This document shows positions 37,425 to 45,691 of a stretch of DNA of 64,000 nt, piece by piece. How positions within the stretch are numbered: the first letter of the stretch is position 1; each line of letters begins with the position of its first letter. This stretch comes from JAWKTT01 sp041398965 (GTDB lineage Bacteria; Planctomycetota; Planctomycetia; Planctomycetales; Planctomycetaceae). The stretch covers positions 1 through 64,000 of the forward strand of contig JAWKTT010000010.1 of NCBI GenBank assembly GCA_041398965.1. Direction: 5' to 3'. Both the position numbers and the translations under genes were made by a program. The notes below the pieces were generated by a model. It worked only from the letters and a program-made list of their open reading frames with translations, had not been told where the DNA came from and ran no database searches.

Positions 37425-38780
37425 ATGAACCTGACCCGCAAATGTAACGGTGTGAGTCGTCGAGATTGCCTGCAACTCGGGTTGGGAGCCGCGCTGGGCT
37501 TGGGAATGGTCGACATGCTCCGTCTCCGGTCACAAGCGGCTGGGTTGGCAGACGGCTCGGCGATTGACGGGAGTCGTCGCGGTCTGCTGGCGAAGGCGAA
37601 AAGCTGCATTCTCATTTGGCTCGATGGAGGTCCAACTCACTACGAGACGTTTGATCCCAAACCGCTCGCTCCGAAAGAGATTCGTGGGGATTTCCTGCCG
37701 ATCGACACACGACTTCCGGGAGTGCAGTTCTCCGAGCACATGACTCGCTTGGCGAACATGGCCGACCGGATTTCGATCATCCGTTCGATTCGCCACAATC
37801 AGGGGAATCATGGAGCGGGCAATCATTACATGATGACCGGTGCCCCTCCGCGAATTCCGGTGGGGTGCGGGGCGTTCGTCAGTTTTCATCCTTCTCTCGG
37901 TTCGGTGACCGCATCGATCCGCGGGCATCAACAAGGTCTCCCTGCATACTTTACGATGCCCGGGATGACCCGGTCTGGCGGGCCGAATTTCCTCGGGTCT
38001 CAGTTCGCCCCCTTTTCGGTGCCGGACGATCCGAACAGTAGTGGCTTCCGGGTCCGCGATGTGGCACTGCCGAAAGGGTTGGCCGAGGGACGGTTCACGC
38101 ACCGCCGGGATCTGCGGCAATTGGTCGACAAGCTCCCTCGCTTCCGAGATCAGGCCGCTGGCGATCCGGCGCTCGCTCTCGATGAATACTATCAACAGGG
38201 CTACGATCTGATGTCGTCCGAATCAGCCCAGAAGGCGTTCGACATCCATTCCGAAGAAGAGACACTGCGTCAGAAATATGGTCGGAACTCATTTGGCCAA
38301 CGGGCACTGTTAGCCCGGCGGCTCGTCGAGGCGGGGGTGCCGTTTATCACGCTGAATGAAGGGGGCTGGGACCATCATCGAGACTTGTTCACTACGTGCA
38401 AGACTCGATTGCCGCAAGTTGACAACACCGTCGCCACGCTGATTGAAGACCTTGATGAACGGGGCTTGCTCGATGAGACGCTCGTGCTTGTGCTTGGGGA
38501 ATTCGGACGGACGCCGCAGATCAACAAGGACGCCGGTCGGGATCACTGGTCGAATGCGATGTCGGTGCTGATTGCAGGGGGGGGAACGCCGGGGGGCGTC
38601 ATTGTCGGTGCGACCGATCCGCAAGGGTACTCGGCTGTCGAACGAGTCCTCTCTCCCGAGAACTTTGCGTCGACGGTCTACACCAAACTCGGGATCAATC
38701 CCGATATGATGCTCTACACGCCGCAAGGTCGCCCGGCTCACTTGGTCAGCGACCCGACGCCGATTTCCGAGTTGTTGTGA
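37425..38780 (+). CDS. DUF1501 family secreted protein
   Basis: A sulfatase-fold protein of unknown reaction, commonly paired with DUF1549 in planctomycetes. The N-terminus is MNLTRKCNGVSRRDCLQLG with a twin-arginine motif, then SCILIWLDGGPTHYETFDP, SIIRSIRHNQGNHGAGNHY with the metal-site-like His/Asn cluster, LNEGGWDHHRDLF, VLVLGEFGRTPQINKDAGR and DHWSNAMSVLIAGGG. The 451-residue length is standard. Its stop codon overlaps the ATG of the next gene (TGATG), so both are co-translated. Confidence 0.94.
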   Translation: MNLTRKCNGVSRRDCLQLGLGAALGLGMVDMLRLRSQAAGLADGSAIDGSRRGLLAKAKSCILIWLDGGPTHYETFDPKPLAPKEIRGDFLPIDTRLPGVQFSEHMTRLANMADRISIIRSIRHNQGNHGAGNHYMMTGAPPRIPVGCGAFVSFHPSLGSVTASIRGHQQGLPAYFTMPGMTRSGGPNFLGSQFAPFSVPDDPNSSGFRVRDVALPKGLAEGRFTHRRDLRQLVDKLPRFRDQAAGDPALALDEYYQQGYDLMSSESAQKAFDIHSEEETLRQKYGRNSFGQRALLARRLVEAGVPFITLNEGGWDHHRDLFTTCKTRLPQVDNTVATLIEDLDERGLLDETLVLVLGEFGRTPQINKDAGRDHWSNAMSVLIAGGGTPGGVIVGATDPQGYSAVERVLSPENFASTVYTKLGINPDMMLYTPQGRPAHLVSDPTPISELL

Positions 38781-40474
38781 TGTCGAAGCGTCACGTTTTT
38801 CTTCAGATCACTCTGCGACACTTAATGACTCTCCTTGCCCTCATCGGCGGGGGGCTGTTCGTGATGGGTCGGGTCAGTTGGGCAGAGAGTCCGCAGGCGA
38901 GCGGGTTTGGGAGGCTCGGCGTCCCGCGAGGGAGCGAGACCGAGTTGTCTATTGCGGGCAAAGTCGGCACGCTTCCGGCGACGGTGTGGTGCAGTGATCC
39001 GGCGGTCGCTGTCGCGCTGAACGAGAAAGGGGACAAACTGGTCATCTCTCCGGCAGAGGCGACTCGCCCAGGGAGATGTTGGATTCGCATCGCCAATGCC
39101 GAAGGGGCGACATCGCTGCTCCCGTTAATGATTGGCGTGCTGCCGGAAGTGATGGAAGTCGAGCCGAACAACAACCTTGCGAAGTCGCAGGAACTGACGG
39201 AACGGGGAATCGTGGTGAACGGTTCGCTGCATCAGGGGGGCGAAGTGGACATGTATCACATGCATCTGTCTGCCGGAGAGACACTTGTCGCATCGGTCGA
39301 TGCCCACCGGGCTTTTGATTCGCCGATCGATACCGTGCTGCAAATCGTGTCGCCACAGGGGCGCGTGCTGATGCAGAACGATGACCATCATGGCAACGAC
39401 CCGCAGTTGGCCTATACCGCAGCGGCATCGGGGACAGTATACGTGCGAATCTTCGGGTTCCCCTCGGCTCCGAATAGCACCATCGCCTTCGCCGGGTCGG
39501 CAACATCCCGTTATCGACTCACCGTCACCACCGGTCCGTTTGTCAGCCATGTCATTCCGGCGGACGCAACGTCGCCAGACTTTGATGCCGCGTTCGATCA
39601 TCCGAATGGGAACTGGATCGCGACGGGAGAAAATCTTTCCGGCGTCGGACGAGCCGTCAAGGAGGGATCACAAGATCGGCTCATGACAACGGCGGAGCTG
39701 CGCGATGTTCCGGGGCTCCATGCGATGCAGTTCGGCGATGTCGCTTCAAGTGAAGGTTCGCCGCGGTTGAACGTCTGGGGAGCCTTGTCGACGCGCGAGG
39801 AAGTGATGGCAGTTCACACGTTTCCGGCGAAAAAGGGGGAGTCGTTGAAAGTGTCGGTCGAGGCTCAGCGTTTCGGTTCGCAGTTGGATCCGGTCGTCCG
39901 GATTCTTGGTGCTGATGGAGCCGTCTTAAAAGAGGCGGATGATGTAAGTCGCGACAATTTCGATGCCGACTTCGTCTGGAAAGCACAGGCTGACGGTGAT
40001 TATGAGTTGGAAGTCTCGGATCGCTTTCGGCATACAGGATCGCGCTACTTCTATCGAGCCGATGTGCGCATCGAAACCCCGCAAGTAACAGCGACGGTTG
40101 GCACAGATCAGTTTGTGTTGACAACAGACAAGGAACTGAAGATTCCAGTCACACTCACCCGCATCGCCGGTCATGTGGCCCCTGTGACCGTGGAGTTGGT
40201 CGGCGCCCCGGAAGGGGTGACGGTGACATCGGCTGTGACAGAAAAGAAAAAGGAAGTCGCGTCGATCGTGACGCTGGAACTCAAGACGAACGGCGATGTC
40301 CGGTTCTCCGGTCCTGTGGAGATTCGGGTCGCCGAGACGGTACGAGCAGAGTCGGCGGGGGGAGACAACTCCGGGCCGTTGCCATCGGTCAAAGCGACTG
40401 CACTACTGCCCATCGGTGGCGGGCGGACTCCGACGATTTGGCTAACAGTACAAGCGAAAGACAAGGCACCCTGA
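38780..40474 (+). CDS. Secreted PPC-domain protein
   Basis: A 564-residue exported protein with N-terminal membrane/signal segment (HLMTLLALIGGGLFVMG) and Ig-like and bacterial pre-peptidase C-terminal (PPC) domains: VEPNNNLAKSQEL to GSATSRYRLTV, with VDMYHMHLSAGETLVASV and TVYVRIFGFPSAP. A second PPC-type copy follows (HTFPAKKGESLKVSVEAQRF, DGDYELEVSDRF). These domains are found in planctomycete exported enzymes as accessory parts. ATG at 38780 overlaps the preceding stop codon, so it is the third gene of the cluster. Confidence 0.88.
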   Translation: MSKRHVFLQITLRHLMTLLALIGGGLFVMGRVSWAESPQASGFGRLGVPRGSETELSIAGKVGTLPATVWCSDPAVAVALNEKGDKLVISPAEATRPGRCWIRIANAEGATSLLPLMIGVLPEVMEVEPNNNLAKSQELTERGIVVNGSLHQGGEVDMYHMHLSAGETLVASVDAHRAFDSPIDTVLQIVSPQGRVLMQNDDHHGNDPQLAYTAAASGTVYVRIFGFPSAPNSTIAFAGSATSRYRLTVTTGPFVSHVIPADATSPDFDAAFDHPNGNWIATGENLSGVGRAVKEGSQDRLMTTAELRDVPGLHAMQFGDVASSEGSPRLNVWGALSTREEVMAVHTFPAKKGESLKVSVEAQRFGSQLDPVVRILGADGAVLKEADDVSRDNFDADFVWKAQADGDYELEVSDRFRHTGSRYFYRADVRIETPQVTATVGTDQFVLTTDKELKIPVTLTRIAGHVAPVTVELVGAPEGVTVTSAVTEKKKEVASIVTLELKTNGDVRFSGPVEIRVAETVRAESAGGDNSGPLPSVKATALLPIGGGRTPTIWLTVQAKDKAP

Positions 40475-40495
40475 CAGCCCGTTGAAGAACGTGGA

Positions 40496-40513
40496 GCAGG
40501 CTTTCCAGCCTGC
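40496..40513. repeat. Palindrome after the PPC gene
   Basis: GCAGGCT-TTCC-AGCCTGC, a perfect 7-bp stem 21 bases past the PPC stop codon. Its GGAGCAGGCTTTCCAGCCTG wording is that of a widely distributed bacterial palindrome. Confidence 0.7.
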
Positions 40514-40644
40514 CATGGTGCCGTTTGATGTCTCGGAAAGAAGCGTTCGAGATGTTCTTGTTAGATTGGAAAATCTGACCCACGGCCGTTTGTCAACGGG
40601 TGGCTCAAGCGTTCCGTTGCAGCAATCTGTTCGTGATGCGGGGG

Positions 40645-40670
40645 GCCCCATCTTGCATAGGTGGGGCTTT
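40645..40670 (+). terminator. Possible terminator of the DUF1549-DUF1501-PPC cluster
   Basis: GCCCCATCT / AGGTGGGGC, nine pairs with one mismatch around a 5-nt loop, followed by TTT. Confidence 0.55.
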
Positions 40671-40706
40671 GGCGAGGAGATCGAGTGATCGAGTGGGCGA
40701 TTGGCC

Positions 40707-41060
40707 TTACGAACCGAGTCCGAGGTTTTTCATGGTCTCGTCGAGGCCGGGAATGTCGAGGCCGCCGGCGAGGCTTTGCATCTGCTCTGCAGCTGCGGCT
40801 TTCGCCTTGTCGAGAGCCTGATTGCAGGCAGCGACGATTAAGTCTTCGAGGACCTCAGCATCGGGCGAGACCAGCAACGAAGGTTCGATACGGCACGAGA
40901 TGATCTTCTGATCTCCCGTGGCGACGACGGTGATCATGCCGCCCCCCGATGCCCCTTCGACGCGGATGGAGGCGAGTTTGTCCTTCATCTCGGCGGCACG
41001 AGCCTGAATGTCGCGAGCGTTCTTCATCAGCCCGGCGATTTGTGACAATCCTTTGAACAT
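40707..41060 (-). CDS. ybaB: YbaB/EbfC nucleoid-associated protein
   Basis: A small DNA-binding protein, 117 residues. Family pattern: MFKGLSQIAGLMKNARDIQ, then KLASIRVEGASGGGMITVVA, the QKIISCRIEPSLL strand, and the helix VLEDLIVAACNQALDKAKAA with a tail of MQSLAGG. It follows dnaX by 77 bases on the minus strand, the classical dnaX-ybaB order, where recR often follows but is absent here. Confidence 0.95.
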   Translation of the reverse strand: MFKGLSQIAGLMKNARDIQARAAEMKDKLASIRVEGASGGGMITVVATGDQKIISCRIEPSLLVSPDAEVLEDLIVAACNQALDKAKAAAAEQMQSLAGGLDIPGLDETMKNLGLGS

Positions 41061-41137
41061 CGGAATCTCCTATCGAGAATTAGCGTATGAATCAGAAAAA
41101 CGAGACGTGCGTGCGGCAACGGACCGAGCCAGTCGCA

Positions 41138-43396
41138 TCAGATGTCGACATCATCATCATCGGCGATGTCCTGGCTGTGATCGACTTCCACCGGAGGGGC
41201 CATTTTGCGGACATCGACGATTGTCCCTCCGAAGATCGTGACGGCAGACTGTACGAACGGATCGTCGTCGACGATTGCCGGTCGGAGTCGGTCGTCCATG
41301 CTTCGCGGCGAGTTGCCTGTTGTTGTCGGCGTGTTAGACGAGCCGGCGGTCGGGGCGTCAATTGTGATCGTCACATCAACGTATTGTCCAACGACTTGTT
41401 CGGCCAACTCGCGAAGACGAGTGAGGGACTCGGGACGCTGACAGTATGTGACGCTGAACTGGCACTTTGACGGGAAACGAATCGCCATCGCACCGGTCGG
41501 CGTCACTGTGGGACAGTGCGCGTTCTTCAAGTGGTTCGCGAGCTTATCGTTGGCCTGTGCAAGCATCTGCCCCCAGATGGCCTCGATGTTGTGTTCGTTG
41601 AGGTCGTTCCTTGAGTCTTCGTTGGTCGAGTGTTCCTGGTGACCGTCATCGTGAGCAGCGTAGGGATTCCGGCTGTCGTCAGAGGGAGCGGTCCGGAAGG
41701 GGGCCGAGTCTGTGTGGTGAGGGCGGTTGACTTCGTGAGAGTCTTGGTATTCCGTGTCGCGATAGGCTTCGGATGCTTGAGTATTAGCCGCATCCTTCGC
41801 AGGTGCCCACGATGTTGTACTGTCATCCGAGGATGGGGCGGGACTGTTGGTCGTCTGCGACTCAGTGTCCCAACTGATCGGGGGTCGTGCTTTGACATAA
41901 GGAGCCGGGGGTGTCGACTGTTTCTCGACGTCTGGTGCGACGTTGACTGAAGTTTGAACAAGTGGGGTTTGGACGACGGTGTTCATCGCGTGCGGTGCGA
42001 TGGATGAGGAGGTGGACTGTGCGGCTTCGCGTTGACGTTTGGCTTCGAGACGGCGGGCCATCTCTTCGCGAAGTTTATTCCCCTGGGTACTGATTTCGGG
42101 TGAGTTGGAGGTGGTCTTTCCCGTCGCGAGATTCTGCGTTCCCGGTGAAGTCGTGGGGCTGCCAGTCGGTCCAACACCCGGACTGGACGAACCGGGAAGT
42201 GCGGCAACGGGAGATCGACCGGCTGTCGGAGGGAGGCCAGATCGACACTGTTGCATCATCTGGGCGATGTCGTCGAGGTCGGAGAGCAGCGACATTCGGA
42301 CAAGAGCGAGTTCGACCAGTGCCCGCCCGTAATTGACCCGCTGCATCTTCCCTTTGGTCTCCGCGAGAATCTGCATCGCCGCCGCGATTGTGTGCATCCC
42401 CCAGCGTGTACCTTGTTCTCTCAGCACGTCTCGAAGTCCGTTCCCCACGCTCAACAACGGCACTTGATTGGCTCCGCTGACAACGATGAGCAGGTCTCGT
42501 AGATACTCCAGCAACTGATCAGAAAACGGACCGAGTTGTGCCCCCTGCTGAACCGCTTCTTCAAGTTGATTTAGTGCCGCTCCCCGTTCGCGGGTGATGA
42601 GGTTTTCGACCAAGAGGACGAGCCGTTCGTCCGGTGCGGTCCCGAGCAGACGATGAACGTCATCGGTGGTGATGTGTTCTTCACCGAACGCGAGGAGTTG
42701 ATCGAACAGGGACTGGCTATCCCGCATCGATCCAGCGGCCCGGCGGGCGACGAGTTCTACCGCTTCCGGGTCGACAGTCATACCTTCGGCTTCAGCGATC
42801 TGAGTGAGCCGAAGGGCGATCCGGTCGGTCGCAATCGTGCCGAAGTCGAAGCGTTGACAGCGAGAGAGGATGGTGTCGGGAACCTTGTTCGGTTCGGTCG
42901 TGCAGAAGATGAACTTGACGTTAGGAGGGGGTTCTTCGAGCGTCTTCAGGAGGGCGTTGAACGCTTCCTTGGTAAGCATGTGAACTTCGTCGATGATGTA
43001 GACTTTGTGCTTCGACCGCATCGACCGGACGTTAACGTTTGCCCGGAGCTGGCGAATGTCATCGATCCCGCGATTCGAGGCACCGTCGATTTCGAGGACA
43101 TCAACATCCTGTCCGGACGCAATACTCTGGCAAACTTCACACGAGTTACAGGGGACTCCATCGGCTGTGTTCGGACAGTTGAGAGCCTTGGCGAAAATGC
43201 GGGCAGTCGACGTCTTGCCGACACCGCGCGCTCCAGTGAAGAGATATGCATGGGCAACTCGCCCGGTGCGAATGGCATTACAGATCGCCTGTCCGACATG
43301 CTCCTGACCGACGACGTCTTCAAACGTCTGCGGGCGAAATCGTCGCGCGAGAACAGTATAGGGGGCGGAGGACGTTGTCGTTTCGTCGGGTGCCAC
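41138..43396 (-). CDS. dnaX: DNA polymerase III subunit gamma/tau
   Basis: Clamp-loader ATPase of the replisome. The product is about 752 residues. The gamma core is complete: VLARRFRPQTFEDVVGQEHV, Walker A GARGVGKTS, the four-Cys zinc module (CPNTADGVPCNSCEVC), IIDEVHMLTKEAFNALLKTL, and sensor region CTTEPNKVPDTILSRCQRF. A C-terminal Pro/Thr-rich linker and tau-type tail follow. The start chosen is GTG at 43396, with GGAAGG 8 nt upstream; a TTG at 43444 is also in frame. It is followed by ybaB, as expected. Confidence 0.95.
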   Translation of the reverse strand: MAPDETTTSSAPYTVLARRFRPQTFEDVVGQEHVGQAICNAIRTGRVAHAYLFTGARGVGKTSTARIFAKALNCPNTADGVPCNSCEVCQSIASGQDVDVLEIDGASNRGIDDIRQLRANVNVRSMRSKHKVYIIDEVHMLTKEAFNALLKTLEEPPPNVKFIFCTTEPNKVPDTILSRCQRFDFGTIATDRIALRLTQIAEAEGMTVDPEAVELVARRAAGSMRDSQSLFDQLLAFGEEHITTDDVHRLLGTAPDERLVLLVENLITRERGAALNQLEEAVQQGAQLGPFSDQLLEYLRDLLIVVSGANQVPLLSVGNGLRDVLREQGTRWGMHTIAAAMQILAETKGKMQRVNYGRALVELALVRMSLLSDLDDIAQMMQQCRSGLPPTAGRSPVAALPGSSSPGVGPTGSPTTSPGTQNLATGKTTSNSPEISTQGNKLREEMARRLEAKRQREAAQSTSSSIAPHAMNTVVQTPLVQTSVNVAPDVEKQSTPPAPYVKARPPISWDTESQTTNSPAPSSDDSTTSWAPAKDAANTQASEAYRDTEYQDSHEVNRPHHTDSAPFRTAPSDDSRNPYAAHDDGHQEHSTNEDSRNDLNEHNIEAIWGQMLAQANDKLANHLKNAHCPTVTPTGAMAIRFPSKCQFSVTYCQRPESLTRLRELAEQVVGQYVDVTITIDAPTAGSSNTPTTTGNSPRSMDDRLRPAIVDDDPFVQSAVTIFGGTIVDVRKMAPPVEVDHSQDIADDDDVDI

Positions 43397-43489
43397 GGAT
43401 CGGGCCTTCCGGGTGTTGGGTTCCTGGCAGAGGTATTGCGTCAATCATGGGTTCGTTGGAGTCCGTGCGAAATCACCATGGGGTGTTCG

Positions 43490-44008
43490 CTATTCGTTCC
43501 GTTTACGAGGGACGCTCTGGGCACGGGCGATGGGGACACCGACGATCTGGCCGTTGGCGACGAGTTTGTCGTCCACAAATGCCTGGAAGTCGAACTCGGC
43601 TCGCATTTTGGGACGGACCCGGGTTCCCTTGACGCAGATAATCAGTCGGCAGGGGGGATAGACCGGCATCCGGAATTGAACCTTGTCCATCCCGCCAAAA
43701 CCGATGTAGTCCCCTGCCTTGAGGATGTCGTACTTGCGGGCCATGAAGCCTGCCGTCTGAGCAGCGGCTTCGCAAATGAGGACCCCCGGCAACAACGGGT
43801 AGCCGGGCATGTGACCTTTCACCCAGAACTCGTCTTCGGTGAGGTCTTTGTAGCCAATGACAGAGAGTTCTTCCGGGACGACCCAAACCACTCCTGAGAG
43901 CTGCTCGAATTCGTGTCGTTGCGGGTTCACCTTGCGGACATCGTCCAAGTCAAACTGAGGCTTGTCGTAGTTAAATTTTTTGTAGTCAAGAATTGGCTGC
44001 GGGGGCAT
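43490..44008 (-). CDS. FabZ-like 3-hydroxyacyl-ACP dehydratase
   Basis: Hot-dog-fold protein of 172 residues. The motif GHMPGYPLLPGVLICEAAAQ carries the conserved His66 and Glu80 of FabZ, followed by GFGGMDKVQFRMPVYP. FabZ removes water from 3-hydroxyacyl-ACP in fatty acid synthesis, but the N-terminal arm here is longer than in classical FabZ, so it may be a variant with another acyl substrate. ATG at 44008 is chosen; GTG at 44029 overlaps the HAD stop (GTGA) and would add seven residues, possible through coupling. It lies next to dnaX and the HAD-like gene. Confidence 0.82.
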   Translation of the reverse strand: MPPQPILDYKKFNYDKPQFDLDDVRKVNPQRHEFEQLSGVVWVVPEELSVIGYKDLTEDEFWVKGHMPGYPLLPGVLICEAAAQTAGFMARKYDILKAGDYIGFGGMDKVQFRMPVYPPCRLIICVKGTRVRPKMRAEFDFQAFVDDKLVANGQIVGVPIARAQSVPRKRNE

Positions 44009-44025
44009 CGCGTTGCTCCGTGCAA

Positions 44026-44979
44026 TCACACTCCAAGAATGTGAGCGACTTGATTGAGTTCGGTAATGAGACGGTCTGGACGATTCTCCGGCTGATTGAC
44101 ATCAGCCGACTCGACCTGAGTACACTGAGCATCAGCCACCACCAACGCTGTGCGAAACCCTAAACTGCGGGCGACAGCGAGGTCGTCCGTCAGTCGATGC
44201 GTAACGTACAGCACTTGCGGTGGTTCAATCTGATGCCGGGCTAACAGTTCGACCCCCTTCTCAAAAAGAGAGGGAGAAGGTTTACGAAGGTGAATCTGAT
44301 GTGACAGCACGACGCAATCAAGTGAGATGACGTCGCCTGGGGAGTCGAGTCTATCTTGCTGTTGGAATGCCCGCAACATCTGAGGGATGCTGAAGGATTG
44401 GCCATCGTCGATCAGTCCTTGCCGAATGCCCGATTGCATCAACCTTCGCAGCAGGGAAACCGCCCCCTCGACCGCCGCAACACCCTGCATGCTGGCATGA
44501 AAGAAATACGCCATTTTCTCGGCCAAACCGGCAGAGTCGCCGTACTTGCCGCGATCGAACTGATACTCGTTCTTCTCGAGTCGCTCGATGATCTTCAGCC
44601 ACACGGCAGCGGAGTCCACCTCGGGGACATCTCCTTTGCGCTTGGTCCCGCGGAGTTGGGCATCTTCAACCAGTTTCTGATACGTCGGCAGCAGCGACTC
44701 CCAGGGTTGTCCCGGTTTGCGGTCCATACTCTGCCAGAGATTGAATTCCTGAATGGTCTTCTCGAGTGCGATTTGCAAGCGGAGCTTTTGTGGATGCAGG
44801 TGATGCAGACGCCCTGTATCGATGCGCAATAACGTCCCATACAAGCTCCAAACGACGGCACGAATCCCCGAGATCGGCTTGAGATAGGGCTTCGCCTTGA
44901 TCGGCTTCGGTGCGGGAGGCTCGGGCCAGATTAATTCCCGCCGCTGGTCCAGGGACTCGATGTATTCGCTCAACTTCAT
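44026..44979 (-). CDS. HAD-like protein lacking the nucleophile Asp
   Basis: A 317-residue HAD-superfamily protein. Motif I should read D-x-D/Y-GTL; here it is AVVWSLYGTLLRID, so Ser replaces the first Asp. Motif II region is IRQGLIDDGQS, the lysine of motif III is present (HLRKPSPSLFEKG), and motif IV VLYVTHRLTDDLAVARSLGF retains acidic residues. If motif I is read correctly, phosphatase activity is doubtful and a structural or regulatory role is possible. Start ATG at 44979. The stop overlaps an alternative start of the FabZ-like gene, so the two are probably co-translated. Confidence 0.8.
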   Translation of the reverse strand: MKLSEYIESLDQRRELIWPEPPAPKPIKAKPYLKPISGIRAVVWSLYGTLLRIDTGRLHHLHPQKLRLQIALEKTIQEFNLWQSMDRKPGQPWESLLPTYQKLVEDAQLRGTKRKGDVPEVDSAAVWLKIIERLEKNEYQFDRGKYGDSAGLAEKMAYFFHASMQGVAAVEGAVSLLRRLMQSGIRQGLIDDGQSFSIPQMLRAFQQQDRLDSPGDVISLDCVVLSHQIHLRKPSPSLFEKGVELLARHQIEPPQVLYVTHRLTDDLAVARSLGFRTALVVADAQCTQVESADVNQPENRPDRLITELNQVAHILGV

Positions 44980-45691
44980 GAAGGGTCTTCAGGATTCTGA
45001 GAGTGCAAGAACGTCAGGAGAAAGAGAGAAGACTTGACCGGTCCATGATACGCCGAAACGGCAACGCATGGGAGCGTACCACAGTCGCCGGGATTGGTGA
45101 GGCGTGTACTTCTCGATTGTTCGTCCAAGTATCGGCCAATCAGGGTGGATCACTGGTGACACAGTCTCCGAGGATACTTGCGGATTGACGAGGGAGAACG
45201 AACGGAATGAGGCTTCAGCGGAAGCGCAGGGAAACCTCAACCGCGACATTCTCGGCGACCACTAAAAGCCCTTTGAAGGTTATGCACGCCCCGAGATGGT
45301 GCTGGCGTGGTTCCGGAGATTTGAAGGGCGACGGAGAGACTGTTCTGACCAGCAATCCAATTTGACCCGCCAGATGTGCGGATTCGCTCAACGAGACGGC
45401 GGATTTCATCGACCGGCAGAAACTGCGAGGGAGGGTTTAAGGGTGGTGACGGTTGTGAACAGGGGCCATGGCGGGGGTGAGTTGTTTAGGTCGCGTTGGA
45501 TTGTCGACGGTCAGGATTTGTCTGTCCCCGGTCGATGACATTGACCGAACAAAGCGATCTGGACCAGTTGCTCTGTTCGCGAAGAAGGGATTCGTTCGCA
45601 GCATCTTGCCACGAGCCTGCCTGAGGTCTTGCACCTTAAAGGCATTCTCTGTGCGATGACTGCGTCTTTGCCTCTCAATGGACTGTTCGTC
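44980..45691. other. Intergenic region with a possible folded RNA segment
   Basis: About 700 bases between divergent genes, without a believable ORF. At 45268-45329 two nested stems (GCCCTT/AAGGGC and CACGCC/GGCGTG) enclose about 60 bases. No SRP RNA signature was found, although that RNA gene often neighbours dnaX. Confidence 0.45.

Noticed and set aside
42653..43897. Open frame of 414 codons on the + strand over dnaX
   Set aside because: Antisense to a conserved replication gene and to the FabZ-like gene; no recognised domain.
44980..45691. SRP RNA gene near dnaX
   Set aside because: The conserved GGAAGGAAGCAG-type core was searched for on both strands in this gap and not seen.
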